Positions 7,538 through 15,283 of a stretch of 16,451 bases of DNA are shown here, piece after piece. Source of the stretch: JAUASV01 sp047605685 (GTDB lineage Bacteria; Actinomycetota; Actinomycetes; Actinomycetales; Microbacteriaceae); NCBI GenBank assembly GCA_047605685.1, contig JASGFF010000061.1, positions 1-16,451 on the forward strand, given 5' to 3'. Under the pieces are notes generated by a model. That model saw only the letters and a list, made by a program, of their open reading frames with translations. It searched no databases and was not told the origin of the DNA. The position numbers and the translations under genes were made by a program. The first letter of the stretch is position 1. Each line of letters starts with the position of its first letter.

Positions 7538-7750
7538 GCCGCCGAGGGACGGTGCCGCGGTCGGGCTCGTGCCGCCGACTGTCTGGCGCCGGGGTCGCGG
7601 GTGAAGTTGCGGGTGAAATCGGCGCCCCCGATCTAAGCGATCGGCACTCGATTTCTAACGTAGGTGGGTTCCTTTGCTTGCGCGTCGCGGCAGCTGCTCA
7701 CACTGCATGAGCTGCTACGACGTGTCCCACCACGAAGAAAGGCACGCGCT
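7538..7750 (+). promoter_or_regulatory. Regulatory gap upstream of the surface-protein operon
   Basis: This 213-bp gap holds several signals. GCGGGTGAA occurs twice, 12 bp apart (7597-7605 and 7609-7617). CCGATC-TAAGC-GATCGG (7628-7644) is a perfect 6-bp dyad with a 5-nt centre. TAACGT (7656-7661) fits TANNNT as a -10 box, which would put the dyad over the -35 region. An imperfect hairpin lies further down at 7692-7716. The ribosome binding site is AAAGG at 7738-7742. The arrangement suggests a regulated promoter, with the dyad or the direct repeats as candidate binding sites for the upstream LuxR-type regulator. No -35 hexamer of good quality is seen, as expected for an activator-dependent promoter. 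Confidence 0.4.
7692..7716 (+). other. Imperfect hairpin in the surface-protein 5' leader
   Basis: AGCTGCTCA (7692-7700) pairs with TGAGCTGCT (7708-7716) over 8 of 9 positions around a 7-nt loop. The same heptamer AGCTGCT also appears as a direct repeat at both ends, 18 bp apart. It would lie in the mRNA leader if transcription starts after the TAACGT box, about 35 nt before the GTG start. It could be an mRNA structure or a protein-binding dyad; no function can be read from it. Confidence 0.35.
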
Positions 7751-10700
7751 GTGTACCACTCTGCCCGGACTCGAGCGAATCGCGCCGCACGGCGACCGCG
7801 GGGACGGCGTCTCTCCCGCCTCTTCGCCGCGATTCTCCCGCTCGTGCTGGTGTTCACGGCTCTCTCGTGGGGGGATGCCGCCGTCGCCGACCTCGGCGAG
7901 GCCGCCTACCTGAGCGTGGCGAAGACGGTGAACGGGGTGGAGGAGCTCGACCGGGCGCCGGGGGACGACTTCACCTACAGCATCGAGGTCGGCTGCGACG
8001 ACAACGAGTGCATCGACGCGACGCTGCACGACGCCCTTCCCGAGGAGTTCGCCGACCTGAGCCTCACGGCCGTGCGGGTCAGCCCCTCGTCCGCGGGAAG
8101 CTACACCGTGAGCGGCTGCACGATCGGCTCCGGCACGATCGGCACGTCGTGCACGGTCGACGTCGTCTTCTCCCAGGCGCTCGGCTCGCTCGACGGTGTC
8201 GCCCAGGTCGGCATCAGCGCCGGCACCACCGTGACGGTGGAGATCGACCTCTCGGTTCCCACGACGCTGACCCCCTCGTGGTCCGCCAACGGGGTCGCGG
8301 TGACCAACACGGCGACGGCGACCTCCAGCACGTCCAACTCCGCCTCGGACTCCGCGGTCGTGACGGTGACCGTGCCGGTCGTGGTGGCGGCGACGGCCGG
8401 CAAGACCTGGTCGGACTCGCCCCAGGCGTACGAGCCGGGGGCGACGTCGACCATCGAGGTGAGCACGGCGAACGCGTCGAACCTCGACGCGAGCGCTCTC
8501 GTCGCGCAAGACCCCAGCGTCGCCGACGACGGCGCGAGCGCTCTCGACAGCGACAACCCGTTCCGCCGGGTCGATTTCGTGAGCCTCGGCGCGACGACGT
8601 TCCCCGAGGGCGCCGACCTCGTTCAGGTGGACGCCTACTACTTCGACGGCACCGAGTGGTCGTGGATCGAGGGGAGCCCCGCGGCGACCGCGGCGCTCCC
8701 CTCGGGCGCGAGCGACACCTCGCTGATCGGCGGCATCCGCGTCACGTTCTCGAGCTCGACCGGCGCGACGCTCGTCGCCGGCGGCTCGGCCGGAACCCAG
8801 GCGTTCACGGTCGCCCAGCGCGAGTCGGAACGCGAGACGGGTGAGGCCCTGCTCAGCGGCGGCACCATCTCGAACACGGTGCTCGCCTCGGTCGAGGTGC
8901 CGGACCAGGAGCAGGCGACCGACACCGCCAGTGCCGATCTCGTCGTCGCCCCCCTCGACGCCGACGTGACGGCGGCGAAGACGATCACGCCGTCGAGCGT
9001 CGCCGCTGGCGCCTCGGCAGAGGTCACGATCACCGCGACGAACACCTCCTCGCCGGGGGTGCTGACCTCCCTCGAGATCGCCGAGCCCGGCTCGGGCGCC
9101 GACTTCTTCGTCGACGGCGTCGACTTCGACGCGTTCACCTCGTGGTCGTGGCCGTCGGGGGCCACGAGCGCCGACCTGACCTGGCTGCTCGAGGACGGCT
9201 CGACGCTCGCGGTGACGGGCCTCGTCGAGGCGGACGGCGCTCCCGCCACACCGACGAGCACCGAGCGCGGCGGCGAGCGCATCGTCGGGTTCACGATCGA
9301 CTACTCGGGCTCCATTGCCGAGGACGCTGCGGCGGCGGTCACGTTCCAGGTCGACACCGACCCGACCCTCGTGACGAGCTCCGATCCCGTGACGGTGTCC
9401 AACGAGGTGGAGGTCACGGGCGCCAACGAGAGCGGAACCGCCGAGGACCAGGCCGACGCGACGCTCACGGTCTACGAGCCGACCATCGACATCAGCCTCG
9501 ACAAGACCATCGCGCCGAGCACGGCGACTCCCGGCGGCACCGTGCTCGTCCAGCTCAGCGCCACCACGGCCTCGGGCTCGGTGACCGTCGACCCGACCAC
9601 GATCGTGGTGCGCGACGTGTGGGACGACGACGACTTCTGGAACGCCTTCGACGCCACGGCGATCGCCTACACTGACGTGCCCTCGGGGGCGACCCTGACC
9701 GTGCGGTACGCGACCGGGACGCCCGACGCGCTCGTGTGGTACACCCTCGAGACCGACCACAGCGGCGCCTACCAGGCGGATCTGTCGAGTCTCTCCTCCG
9801 AGATCGTCGGCCTGGAGTTCACCTTCACCGACTCGTCCGGATTCGGGCAGGGCACGACCGTCCAGCCCAACGTGACCTTCACCGCGCGGGACACGCTACG
9901 CACGACCGGTGACGCGACGTCGGTCGCCGACGCCGACGCGACCGAGTACGACAACCTCGCATCGGCGGTCGCCAGCGGGGTCTCGGGCACGCTCGAGCTC
10001 AGCAGCTCCACCGTGACGGATGAGGCCACGGCGGGCATCGTGAGCTACAGCAGCGAGACGGGCACCCTCATCGCGGACAAGAGCTGGGTGTCGCCCTCGT
10101 CGACGAGCGATCTGTCCACCATCCCCTCGCTCTCCGGCGACCAGGCGAGCACTCTGCTGTCGTGGGGTGTGACCACGCCGGGCTACGACTCGGTCGTGAT
10201 CTCCGATCCGGCGAGCGGGGAGAGCAGCCCCGGCGACACCGTCTTCCAGGCCTTCGACCTCGACGCGGTGCAGGCGGTCAGCTACGAGACGGACCCGCTG
10301 CTGAGCTGGGACACCGTGAGCGAGGTCGCCCTCTACTACGACGGAGCGTGGAACGTGGTCAGCGCGCCGAGCGACGGCTGGATGTCGACGACCGGCTTCG
10401 TCGGCTACGAGCTGACCGACACCGAGTCGGCCTCGACGACCGGGGTGCGCATCACCGTCGTCCCCGACGACACGGCACGCGCGGCGAGCGTGGACCCGTC
10501 CGCGCCGGCGGCGGGAACCGGTGTCGCGAGCTCGACCGTCAGCCGCACGATCCCCCTTCTGTGGACCCTGCGGAACACCCCGCGCGACGTGGACGCCGCG
10601 GGCTCCGACTGGGTGACCGCGACGACCGAGTACAACGTCGCCGAGAGCGCCGGAGTCGTCGAGAACACCGTGGGGGTGACGGCCACGCCCAGTGGGGGCA

Positions 10701-13700
10701 CCGCGATAACGCGCACCGCCGAGGACACCATCGTGCTCATCGACAGCGACCCCTCGGTGAAGGTCTCGAAGACCTCCTCGGAGACGTCGCTCGTCGTCCC
10801 GTTCTCCGGCGACGTCGATCCCGCCGACTATCCGACCGCGAGCTGGACCATCGACGCCTGGAACACGTCCTCGGCCCGGGCGTCGTACATCACGGTGAGC
10901 GATCCCGTGACCTGCTCCGACACGACCGAGTGCCTCACCACGGTCGATGGCACGCCCTTCTCCGGCCAGAGCTACGACCCGACGAGCAACCCGTTCGAGA
11001 GCTTCGTGCTCACCTCGATCGCGTTCAGCATCCCGAGCGCGTCGAACGTCGACACCGCGGAATCGCGCGTGGCGCTGTGGGAGCTCTCCGCGAGCGGGAC
11101 GCTCACGGTGAGCTACACGACGGTCGATGCGGCGAGCACGCTCACCGAGGACGATCTCGCCGATGTGGTCGGCGTCCAGGTGCAGTACCAGAGCAGCGAC
11201 CCGGAGTCGACCGGCGGGCTCATCCCGCAGGACGAGACGCTGCAGATGACGCTCGGCGTCCGGCTGCTCGCGACCACCCGCAGCGATGCCGATGAGCTGG
11301 TCGAGGGCCCCGCCGTGGTCGACAACATCGCCCTCGCGCAGAGCTTCGACCCGATCCTCGCCCCGTCGGTCACGCCGTACGCCACGGACGACGCCGAGGT
11401 TTCTCTCGAGCCGGCCGCCCTCGACGTCACCGCATCGAAGTCGATCTCGCCGGACACGCTCGACGAGCCGGAGCGCTCGACACCCGTCACGGTGACGCTC
11501 GGAGCGACGGACGGCGACTCGACGATCGCGCCGGAGAGCGTCACTCTCGTGGACGACGACGCCGATTTCTGGAGCGCGTTCGAGTTCACGGGCCTCGGCT
11601 CGGTCGAGCTGCCGGACGGTGCCGCGCTCGTGCGGGTCGACCTGCACCTCGACGGCGCGTGGGTCCTCGGCAGCCCGGCTGCCGACGCCGCACTGCCGGC
11701 GAGCGTGGCGAGCTCCGACCTCGAGGGGGTCGACGGTGTGCGCGTGGTCTACCTCAACGACCCCTCCGCGCCGTTCTCCGCCACCGCGCCGAGCGCCGAC
11801 TGGTCGGCGACGGCGGCGTTCACGGCCGTCGTGCGCGACGACGTGGACTTCCCGACCACGGTGGACGACACCATGACGGCGACCGCATCGCACGAGGATG
11901 TCACCGATGTCGCCGCGAGCAGCGCCAGTGTCGTGGCGCTCGAGCTCGGCACCGCCGAGCTCTCCGTGCTCAAGACCGCGAGCAGCCACACCGTCGAGCC
12001 CGGCGTCTCGATCCCCTGGACCCTCGAGCTCGAGAACACCGGGAGCGGCTACCTCGACCTCGAGCAGATCGTCGACACCCTGCCGGACGCGCTCGAGTGG
12101 GACGGTGTGGACCCCACGGTGACCTCGACGGCGGCCGACGCGCCCGCGAGCGGCGTGAGCGTCGAGCAGAGCACATCCGGCGAGCTCGTCTTCACCTGGG
12201 CCGACGGCGCCCGGCTGAGCCCGGGGGACACGATCACGATCGAGCTCGGCCTCATCCTGCTGCCCGGCCTGACCCCGGATGAGACGGCGGTCAACGAGTT
12301 CTACGTGCAGACCACGCAGACGCTCGACGCGTGCACGACGACCTCGTCGAGCGGCACGCTCACCGGCCTCACCGACCAGCAGTGCGGCACGTCCGACTAC
12401 GTCAGCCCCAAGAGCGGCGCCCTGCTCTACACGCAGAAGTGGGTGAAGGGTGACGTCGACGGCACGCTCGCCGACGGCGCCGTCAACGTGAGCAGCTCCT
12501 CCTCAGCGGCGTGCGTGCCGACGTCCGAGGGCTTCTATCGCACGGTGTGCGCGGCCGAGACCGTCGTGGGCGGCACCGACGTGTGGCGGCTGGAGGCCAC
12601 GAACTCGGGCACCGTGGCGTACTCCTCGCTCACGTTCGTCGACCCGCTGCCCGTGCCCGACGATCGGCTGCTGGCCACCGGTGCGAGCCGTGGCTCGACC
12701 TACCGGCCGGTGTTCGACCCCACCGGGTTCGCCGACTCGCTGCTCGCGGCGGTGCCCTCCGGTGCGACCGTCGGCTGGGAGGTGACCACGGCGGCGTCCC
12801 CGTGCGTCGGTGACGGGGACACGACGTGGAACACCGACCCGACCTGTTCGAGCCAGCCGGTCGCGGCCGAGTGGAGCGACGGCGACGCCTACACCGGCGA
12901 CTGGGCCGCGGTCACGGCGTTCCGCGTGACGATCGACTTCACGGGGACCGCATCCGGGTCCCTGGAACCGGGCGGCACGGTGACGATCGAGTACAGCACG
13001 ATCAACACGCCGGGGGCGAGTGCGGATGCCGTGGAGACCTCTCCCTCCGCGGACGACCAGTTCGCGTGGAACCAGGCGGGCATCACGGCCTCGCTCGTCG
13101 GCGGGGGGACCCTCAGCAGGGCGCCGTCGCGCACGGGCGTGACGGTGCAGACCGGATCCCTGCAATTGGCGAAGACCGTGAGCGGCGATGCCGCCGGGTC
13201 GGCTCCCGATCACGTGCTCTTCGATCTCGACTGCTCGGTCGCGGGAACCCCGATCGATCTCGGGGCGGACGCCCAGGTGTCGGTGGCACCGGGATCGCCC
13301 GTGACGATCGCCGGCCTTCCGCTCGGGACGGTGTGCACGGTGGCGGAGCACGGCGATGTCGGTGAGTTCGGTGAGAGCGCGCGCGTCCCGAGCGCGGCGG
13401 TGACGGTTCAGATCACCTCGTCGGAGCTGACGGACGCGCAGACCGTGTCGATCGAGAACGTGTACGACCCGGCGTCGCAGGCCTCCGCCACGGATCCCGC
13501 CGCGGGGGGCGACGCGGTGTCAACGAGCCCATCGACGACCGACCCCGCCACGGAGAGCTCGGCGGCGGCGAGCGCCTCCTCGTCGGGGCTCGCCTTCACC
13601 GGTGCGCGTCTCGTGCCGCTCGCGGCGCTCGTCGCGGCGCTCGCCCTGGCCGGTGTGCTGCTGCTCGTCATCGGCCGCAGGAGCCGCCGCACGAGGGCCT

Positions 13701-13702
13701 GA
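7751..13702 (+). CDS. Giant LAXTG-anchored surface protein with DUF11-like repeat modules
   Basis: A 1983-residue secreted protein. A basic N-region and hydrophobic core form a long signal peptide (about 1-46, probable cleavage AVA|D at 46/47). The body is about ten beta-rich modules. Each begins with a hydrophobic-x-K-T/S/W motif at Lys58, 218, 410, 585, 777, 1007, 1230, 1408, 1563 and 1808, and most end in an Asn in a V/I/Y-x-N context. Several resemble DUF11/TIGR01451 repeats; the last (about 1804-1906) resembles DUF5979/Cna-B domains, with Glu1866 in VCTVAE. After a Ser/Thr/Ala/Pro spacer come the sorting motif LAFTG (1947-1951), a membrane helix and a basic tail (RRSRRTRA). GTG 7751 is chosen because AAAGG lies 8 nt upstream; GTG 7664 in the same frame lacks a comparable site and would bury the signal peptide. 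Low Cys and high Thr/Ser/Asp fit an extracellular stalk. The sortase gene starts 3 nt after the stop. A role in adhesion or as a surface layer is inference. Confidence 0.9.
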   Translation: MYHSARTRANRAARRPRGRRLSRLFAAILPLVLVFTALSWGDAAVADLGEAAYLSVAKTVNGVEELDRAPGDDFTYSIEVGCDDNECIDATLHDALPEEFADLSLTAVRVSPSSAGSYTVSGCTIGSGTIGTSCTVDVVFSQALGSLDGVAQVGISAGTTVTVEIDLSVPTTLTPSWSANGVAVTNTATATSSTSNSASDSAVVTVTVPVVVAATAGKTWSDSPQAYEPGATSTIEVSTANASNLDASALVAQDPSVADDGASALDSDNPFRRVDFVSLGATTFPEGADLVQVDAYYFDGTEWSWIEGSPAATAALPSGASDTSLIGGIRVTFSSSTGATLVAGGSAGTQAFTVAQRESERETGEALLSGGTISNTVLASVEVPDQEQATDTASADLVVAPLDADVTAAKTITPSSVAAGASAEVTITATNTSSPGVLTSLEIAEPGSGADFFVDGVDFDAFTSWSWPSGATSADLTWLLEDGSTLAVTGLVEADGAPATPTSTERGGERIVGFTIDYSGSIAEDAAAAVTFQVDTDPTLVTSSDPVTVSNEVEVTGANESGTAEDQADATLTVYEPTIDISLDKTIAPSTATPGGTVLVQLSATTASGSVTVDPTTIVVRDVWDDDDFWNAFDATAIAYTDVPSGATLTVRYATGTPDALVWYTLETDHSGAYQADLSSLSSEIVGLEFTFTDSSGFGQGTTVQPNVTFTARDTLRTTGDATSVADADATEYDNLASAVASGVSGTLELSSSTVTDEATAGIVSYSSETGTLIADKSWVSPSSTSDLSTIPSLSGDQASTLLSWGVTTPGYDSVVISDPASGESSPGDTVFQAFDLDAVQAVSYETDPLLSWDTVSEVALYYDGAWNVVSAPSDGWMSTTGFVGYELTDTESASTTGVRITVVPDDTARAASVDPSAPAAGTGVASSTVSRTIPLLWTLRNTPRDVDAAGSDWVTATTEYNVAESAGVVENTVGVTATPSGGTAITRTAEDTIVLIDSDPSVKVSKTSSETSLVVPFSGDVDPADYPTASWTIDAWNTSSARASYITVSDPVTCSDTTECLTTVDGTPFSGQSYDPTSNPFESFVLTSIAFSIPSASNVDTAESRVALWELSASGTLTVSYTTVDAASTLTEDDLADVVGVQVQYQSSDPESTGGLIPQDETLQMTLGVRLLATTRSDADELVEGPAVVDNIALAQSFDPILAPSVTPYATDDAEVSLEPAALDVTASKSISPDTLDEPERSTPVTVTLGATDGDSTIAPESVTLVDDDADFWSAFEFTGLGSVELPDGAALVRVDLHLDGAWVLGSPAADAALPASVASSDLEGVDGVRVVYLNDPSAPFSATAPSADWSATAAFTAVVRDDVDFPTTVDDTMTATASHEDVTDVAASSASVVALELGTAELSVLKTASSHTVEPGVSIPWTLELENTGSGYLDLEQIVDTLPDALEWDGVDPTVTSTAADAPASGVSVEQSTSGELVFTWADGARLSPGDTITIELGLILLPGLTPDETAVNEFYVQTTQTLDACTTTSSSGTLTGLTDQQCGTSDYVSPKSGALLYTQKWVKGDVDGTLADGAVNVSSSSSAACVPTSEGFYRTVCAAETVVGGTDVWRLEATNSGTVAYSSLTFVDPLPVPDDRLLATGASRGSTYRPVFDPTGFADSLLAAVPSGATVGWEVTTAASPCVGDGDTTWNTDPTCSSQPVAAEWSDGDAYTGDWAAVTAFRVTIDFTGTASGSLEPGGTVTIEYSTINTPGASADAVETSPSADDQFAWNQAGITASLVGGGTLSRAPSRTGVTVQTGSLQLAKTVSGDAAGSAPDHVLFDLDCSVAGTPIDLGADAQVSVAPGSPVTIAGLPLGTVCTVAEHGDVGEFGESARVPSAAVTVQITSSELTDAQTVSIENVYDPASQASATDPAAGGDAVSTSPSTTDPATESSAAASASSSGLAFTGARLVPLAALVAALALAGVLLLVIGRRSRRTRA

Positions 13703-13705
13703 GGG

Positions 13706-14503
13706 ATGAGCACCTGGCCCAACACGCGCTCCGCCGCGCTGAGGCGCGAACGCGAGCGCATAACTGACCTGCGTCGTCGTCGCCGATCGCGCCTCGGCAC
13801 GATCAGCGGCGTGGCCGGCGAGCTGCTGTGCACGGCCGCCGCGATCGTGGCGCTGTACCTGCTCTGGTCCATCGTCCTGTACCCGGTCGTGGCCACGAAC
13901 GCGCAGCGGGCGGTCGCCCTCGAACGCTCCCGGGAGTGGGCATCCGTCGCGACGGATGCGGTCACGGCGGCGAGCGTCGAGATCCCGGTCACGGCGACAC
14001 CCCAGCCGGGGGAGGTGTTCGCGAATCTCCTCGTGCCCCGGTTCGGCGCCGACTTCATCCGCCCCATCGCCGAGGGGACGGGCGCGGACGTGCTCGACGA
14101 CGTCGATCGCGGCATGGGGCACTACACGGACTCGCAGCTGCCCGGCGAGCTCGGCAACGTGGCCATAGCCTCGCACCGCACGGCGTACGGCGGAGCGCTG
14201 CACCTGGCCCACCTGCTCCGCGTCGGCGACCCGATCGTCCTGGAGACGGCGGACGGCTGGTACGTCTATCGCTATCGGGACACGCAGTACGTGACCGCGG
14301 ACCGGGTCGAGGTGCTCGCGGCTGTGCCGGATCGTCCCGATGCGAACCCGCGCGGCCGGATCCTGACGATGACGACGTGCAATCCGTTCTACTCCTCGGC
14401 CGAGCGACTGGTCGCCTACGCGGTGTTCGACTCGTTCACGCCACGGGCGGCAGGACCACCGGCGATCGTCGCGACCGTCTACGAGGACGCGGGGTTGAGC
14501 TGA
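13706..14503 (+). CDS. Class E sortase
   Basis: A 265-residue membrane-bound transpeptidase that would cut LAXTG-type signals and join the protein to the cell wall. It has a basic cytoplasmic N-terminus (RERERITDLRRRRRSR), one membrane helix (about 36-60) and an extracellular sortase domain. The catalytic triad is visible as His157 (NVAIASHRTAYGG), Cys225 (LTMTTCNP) and Arg234 (SAERLVAYAVF). The TMTTCNP/AERLV arrangement fits class E. The start ATG has GAGGG (13693-13697) 8 nt upstream, inside the end of the surface-protein gene. The stop TGA shares one base with the ATG of the next gene. Its neighbour's LAFTG motif is the expected class E substrate, so the pair is probably dedicated, although class E enzymes often also serve substrates elsewhere in the genome. 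The gene could be named srtE by homology, but this copy's orthology to a named gene is not established. Confidence 0.93.
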   Translation: MSTWPNTRSAALRRERERITDLRRRRRSRLGTISGVAGELLCTAAAIVALYLLWSIVLYPVVATNAQRAVALERSREWASVATDAVTAASVEIPVTATPQPGEVFANLLVPRFGADFIRPIAEGTGADVLDDVDRGMGHYTDSQLPGELGNVAIASHRTAYGGALHLAHLLRVGDPIVLETADGWYVYRYRDTQYVTADRVEVLAAVPDRPDANPRGRILTMTTCNPFYSSAERLVAYAVFDSFTPRAAGPPAIVATVYEDAGLS

Positions 14504-14655
14504 TGTATCGAGCGCTCTGGTCGCGCCTGCCGGGTCCCCGCTGGCTGCGCGCGACGATCGTGGTGCTCGCCGCCGTGCTCGTGGCCGCGGTGCTCATGGT
14601 GTGGGTCTTCCCCCTCGTCGACCGTGCGCTCGACGACGCGACGGTGTCGCCGTGA
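14503..14655 (+). CDS. Small sortase-linked single-pass membrane protein
   Basis: A 50-residue protein starting MYRALWSRLPGPRWLR, followed by one membrane helix (about 17-37) ending in WVFPLVD and a short acidic tail. The pattern MYRxLWxxLPGPxWxR...WVFP matches, from memory, a small conserved protein often encoded beside class E sortases in actinobacteria; its function is not known to me. The ATG shares its A with the sortase stop (TGATG), and its own stop overlaps the next GTG as GTGA, so translation is coupled on both sides. The strict coupling suggests a partner or chaperone for the sortase (inference). Confidence 0.8.
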   Translation: MYRALWSRLPGPRWLRATIVVLAAVLVAAVLMVWVFPLVDRALDDATVSP

Positions 14656-15083
14656 GCCCGGCCGCACGGTTCGCCGTCGCCGGGGCTCTCGTCGGACTGC
14701 TCGCGGGATGCGCGAGCGACGGCCCCGTCGTCGAGGCCGCCATCCCGACGGACACGGCGGCGACGGACGCGGCGTCCGCCGCCGCGTTCGCCACGTTCAC
14801 GGCGACCGTCCGACAGGTGGTCGACGAGGCGGACGGCGCGCCCGCCCCCGTGGCGAGCGTCACGGACGCGCTCGTGCGCGCCGGATTCGACCCGCAGTCG
14901 ATCGAGTACACCGCCGACGCCACCGCCGTCGGGCTCGTGCCCTCCTCGATCGTGGTGAGCGTGCAGCAGGACGAGGACTGCCTCGTGGCCCAGTACGGCG
15001 CCGAGGTGACCTTCCGGTCGGTGCGCCTGCCGCTGCTCCCCGGCGGCGGATGCCTCGTCGGAGCGTCCGTCGCCGACGGGTGA
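14652..15083 (+). CDS. DUF6993-like lipoprotein
   Basis: A 143-residue exported lipoprotein. The signal peptide ends in the lipobox LLAGC with the modified Cys20; a Thr/Ala/Asp-rich linker follows. The folded part (about 46-143) contains FTATVRQVVDEA, a LVRAGFDPQSIEYT segment and two further cysteines, Cys110 (EDCLVAQYG) and Cys134 (GGGCLVGAS), which could form a disulphide. The ending CLVGA- and the spacing of these elements resemble the DUF6993 lipoproteins of Microbacteriaceae (recalled, not searched). GTG 14652 overlaps the stop of the preceding gene by 3 bases (GTGA), making it the fourth gene of the surface-protein operon. It is anchored to the outer face of the membrane, close to where the sortase acts; a role in wall assembly is inference. 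Confidence 0.8.
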   Translation: MSPAARFAVAGALVGLLAGCASDGPVVEAAIPTDTAATDAASAAAFATFTATVRQVVDEADGAPAPVASVTDALVRAGFDPQSIEYTADATAVGLVPSSIVVSVQQDEDCLVAQYGAEVTFRSVRLPLLPGGGCLVGASVADG

Positions 15084-15106
15084 CCCGCGCGCCGTCCGGC
15101 CGACGG
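15067..15106 (+). terminator. Two tandem hairpins with the same stem at the operon end
   Basis: CCGTC-GCC-GACGG (15067-15079) ends four bases before the end of the lipoprotein gene (its stop codon is 15081-15083), and CCGTC-CGGCC-GACGG (15092-15106) follows just after the stop. Both have the same 5-bp GC stem. There is no T-run, so this is at best a weak or factor-assisted terminator; it also lies just before the next promoter. Confidence 0.3.
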
Positions 15107-15112
15107 GCGGAA

Positions 15113-15118
15113 TAGGGT
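15113..15118 (+). promoter_or_regulatory. -10 box TAGGGT for a leaderless transcript
   Basis: TAGGGT fits TANNNT and lies 6 nt before GTG 15125, the distance expected if transcription starts on the G of the start codon. No Shine-Dalgarno sequence is needed in such transcripts. No clear -35 is seen. Confidence 0.55.
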
Positions 15119-15124
15119 GGAACG

Positions 15125-15283
15125 GTGTCCGACCCGCGCGCTCCCGAGGGACGCAGGCCCATCTCGGCGGCTCCCGCCGTCCCCTGGGCCGTCGTTCCCT
15201 GGGCTATCGTCCCCTGGGCCGTCGCGGGCGCAATCGCCGCGTGGCGCGTCGCGTCCGGACCGATCGGGATGCTGTCCGGCTGA
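15125..15283 (+). CDS. Small hydrophobic protein with VPWAV repeats
   Basis: A 52-residue frame of no recognised family. A short polar, Pro/Arg-containing N-terminus (SDPRAPEGRRPIS) is followed by three pentapeptide repeats, VPWAV, VPWAI and VPWAV (residues 19-33), and an Ala/Ile/Trp-rich hydrophobic stretch to about residue 43. It probably inserts in the membrane. Support for its being real is the TAGGGT box 6 nt before GTG 15125 and the TGATG overlap with the next small gene. The alternative is a chance frame in GC-rich DNA, as it is short; the hydrophobic composition and coupling argue against that but do not settle it. Confidence 0.5.
   Translation: MSDPRAPEGRRPISAAPAVPWAVVPWAIVPWAVAGAIAAWRVASGPIGMLSG
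15179..15223 (+). repeat. Three-copy 15-bp tandem repeat
   Basis: Units GTCCCCTGGGCCGTC, GTTCCCTGGGCTATC and GTCCCCTGGGCCGTC occupy 15179-15193, 15194-15208 and 15209-15223. Copies one and three are identical; the middle copy differs at three positions, two synonymous and one Val to Ile. Each unit encodes VPWA(V/I), so copy-number change would keep the frame. Confidence 0.85.

Noticed and set aside
7664..7666. GTG 7664 as the surface-protein start
   Set aside because: No Shine-Dalgarno sequence at a proper distance, it directly follows the candidate -10 box, and it would add 29 residues before an already long signal peptide. GTG 7751 has AAAGG at 8 nt.
7805..7840. Twin-arginine (Tat) export motif in the surface-protein signal peptide (GRRLSRLF)
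   Set aside because: The residues after RR do not match the S/T-RRxFLK consensus, and a large repeat protein of this type is expected to use the Sec route.
7715..11989. Long minus-strand frames opposite the surface protein (7715-9760 and 9896-11989)
   Set aside because: Same Arg/Gly/Val/Asp-rich antisense composition; the + strand has a continuous protein with signal peptide, repeated modules and sorting signal.
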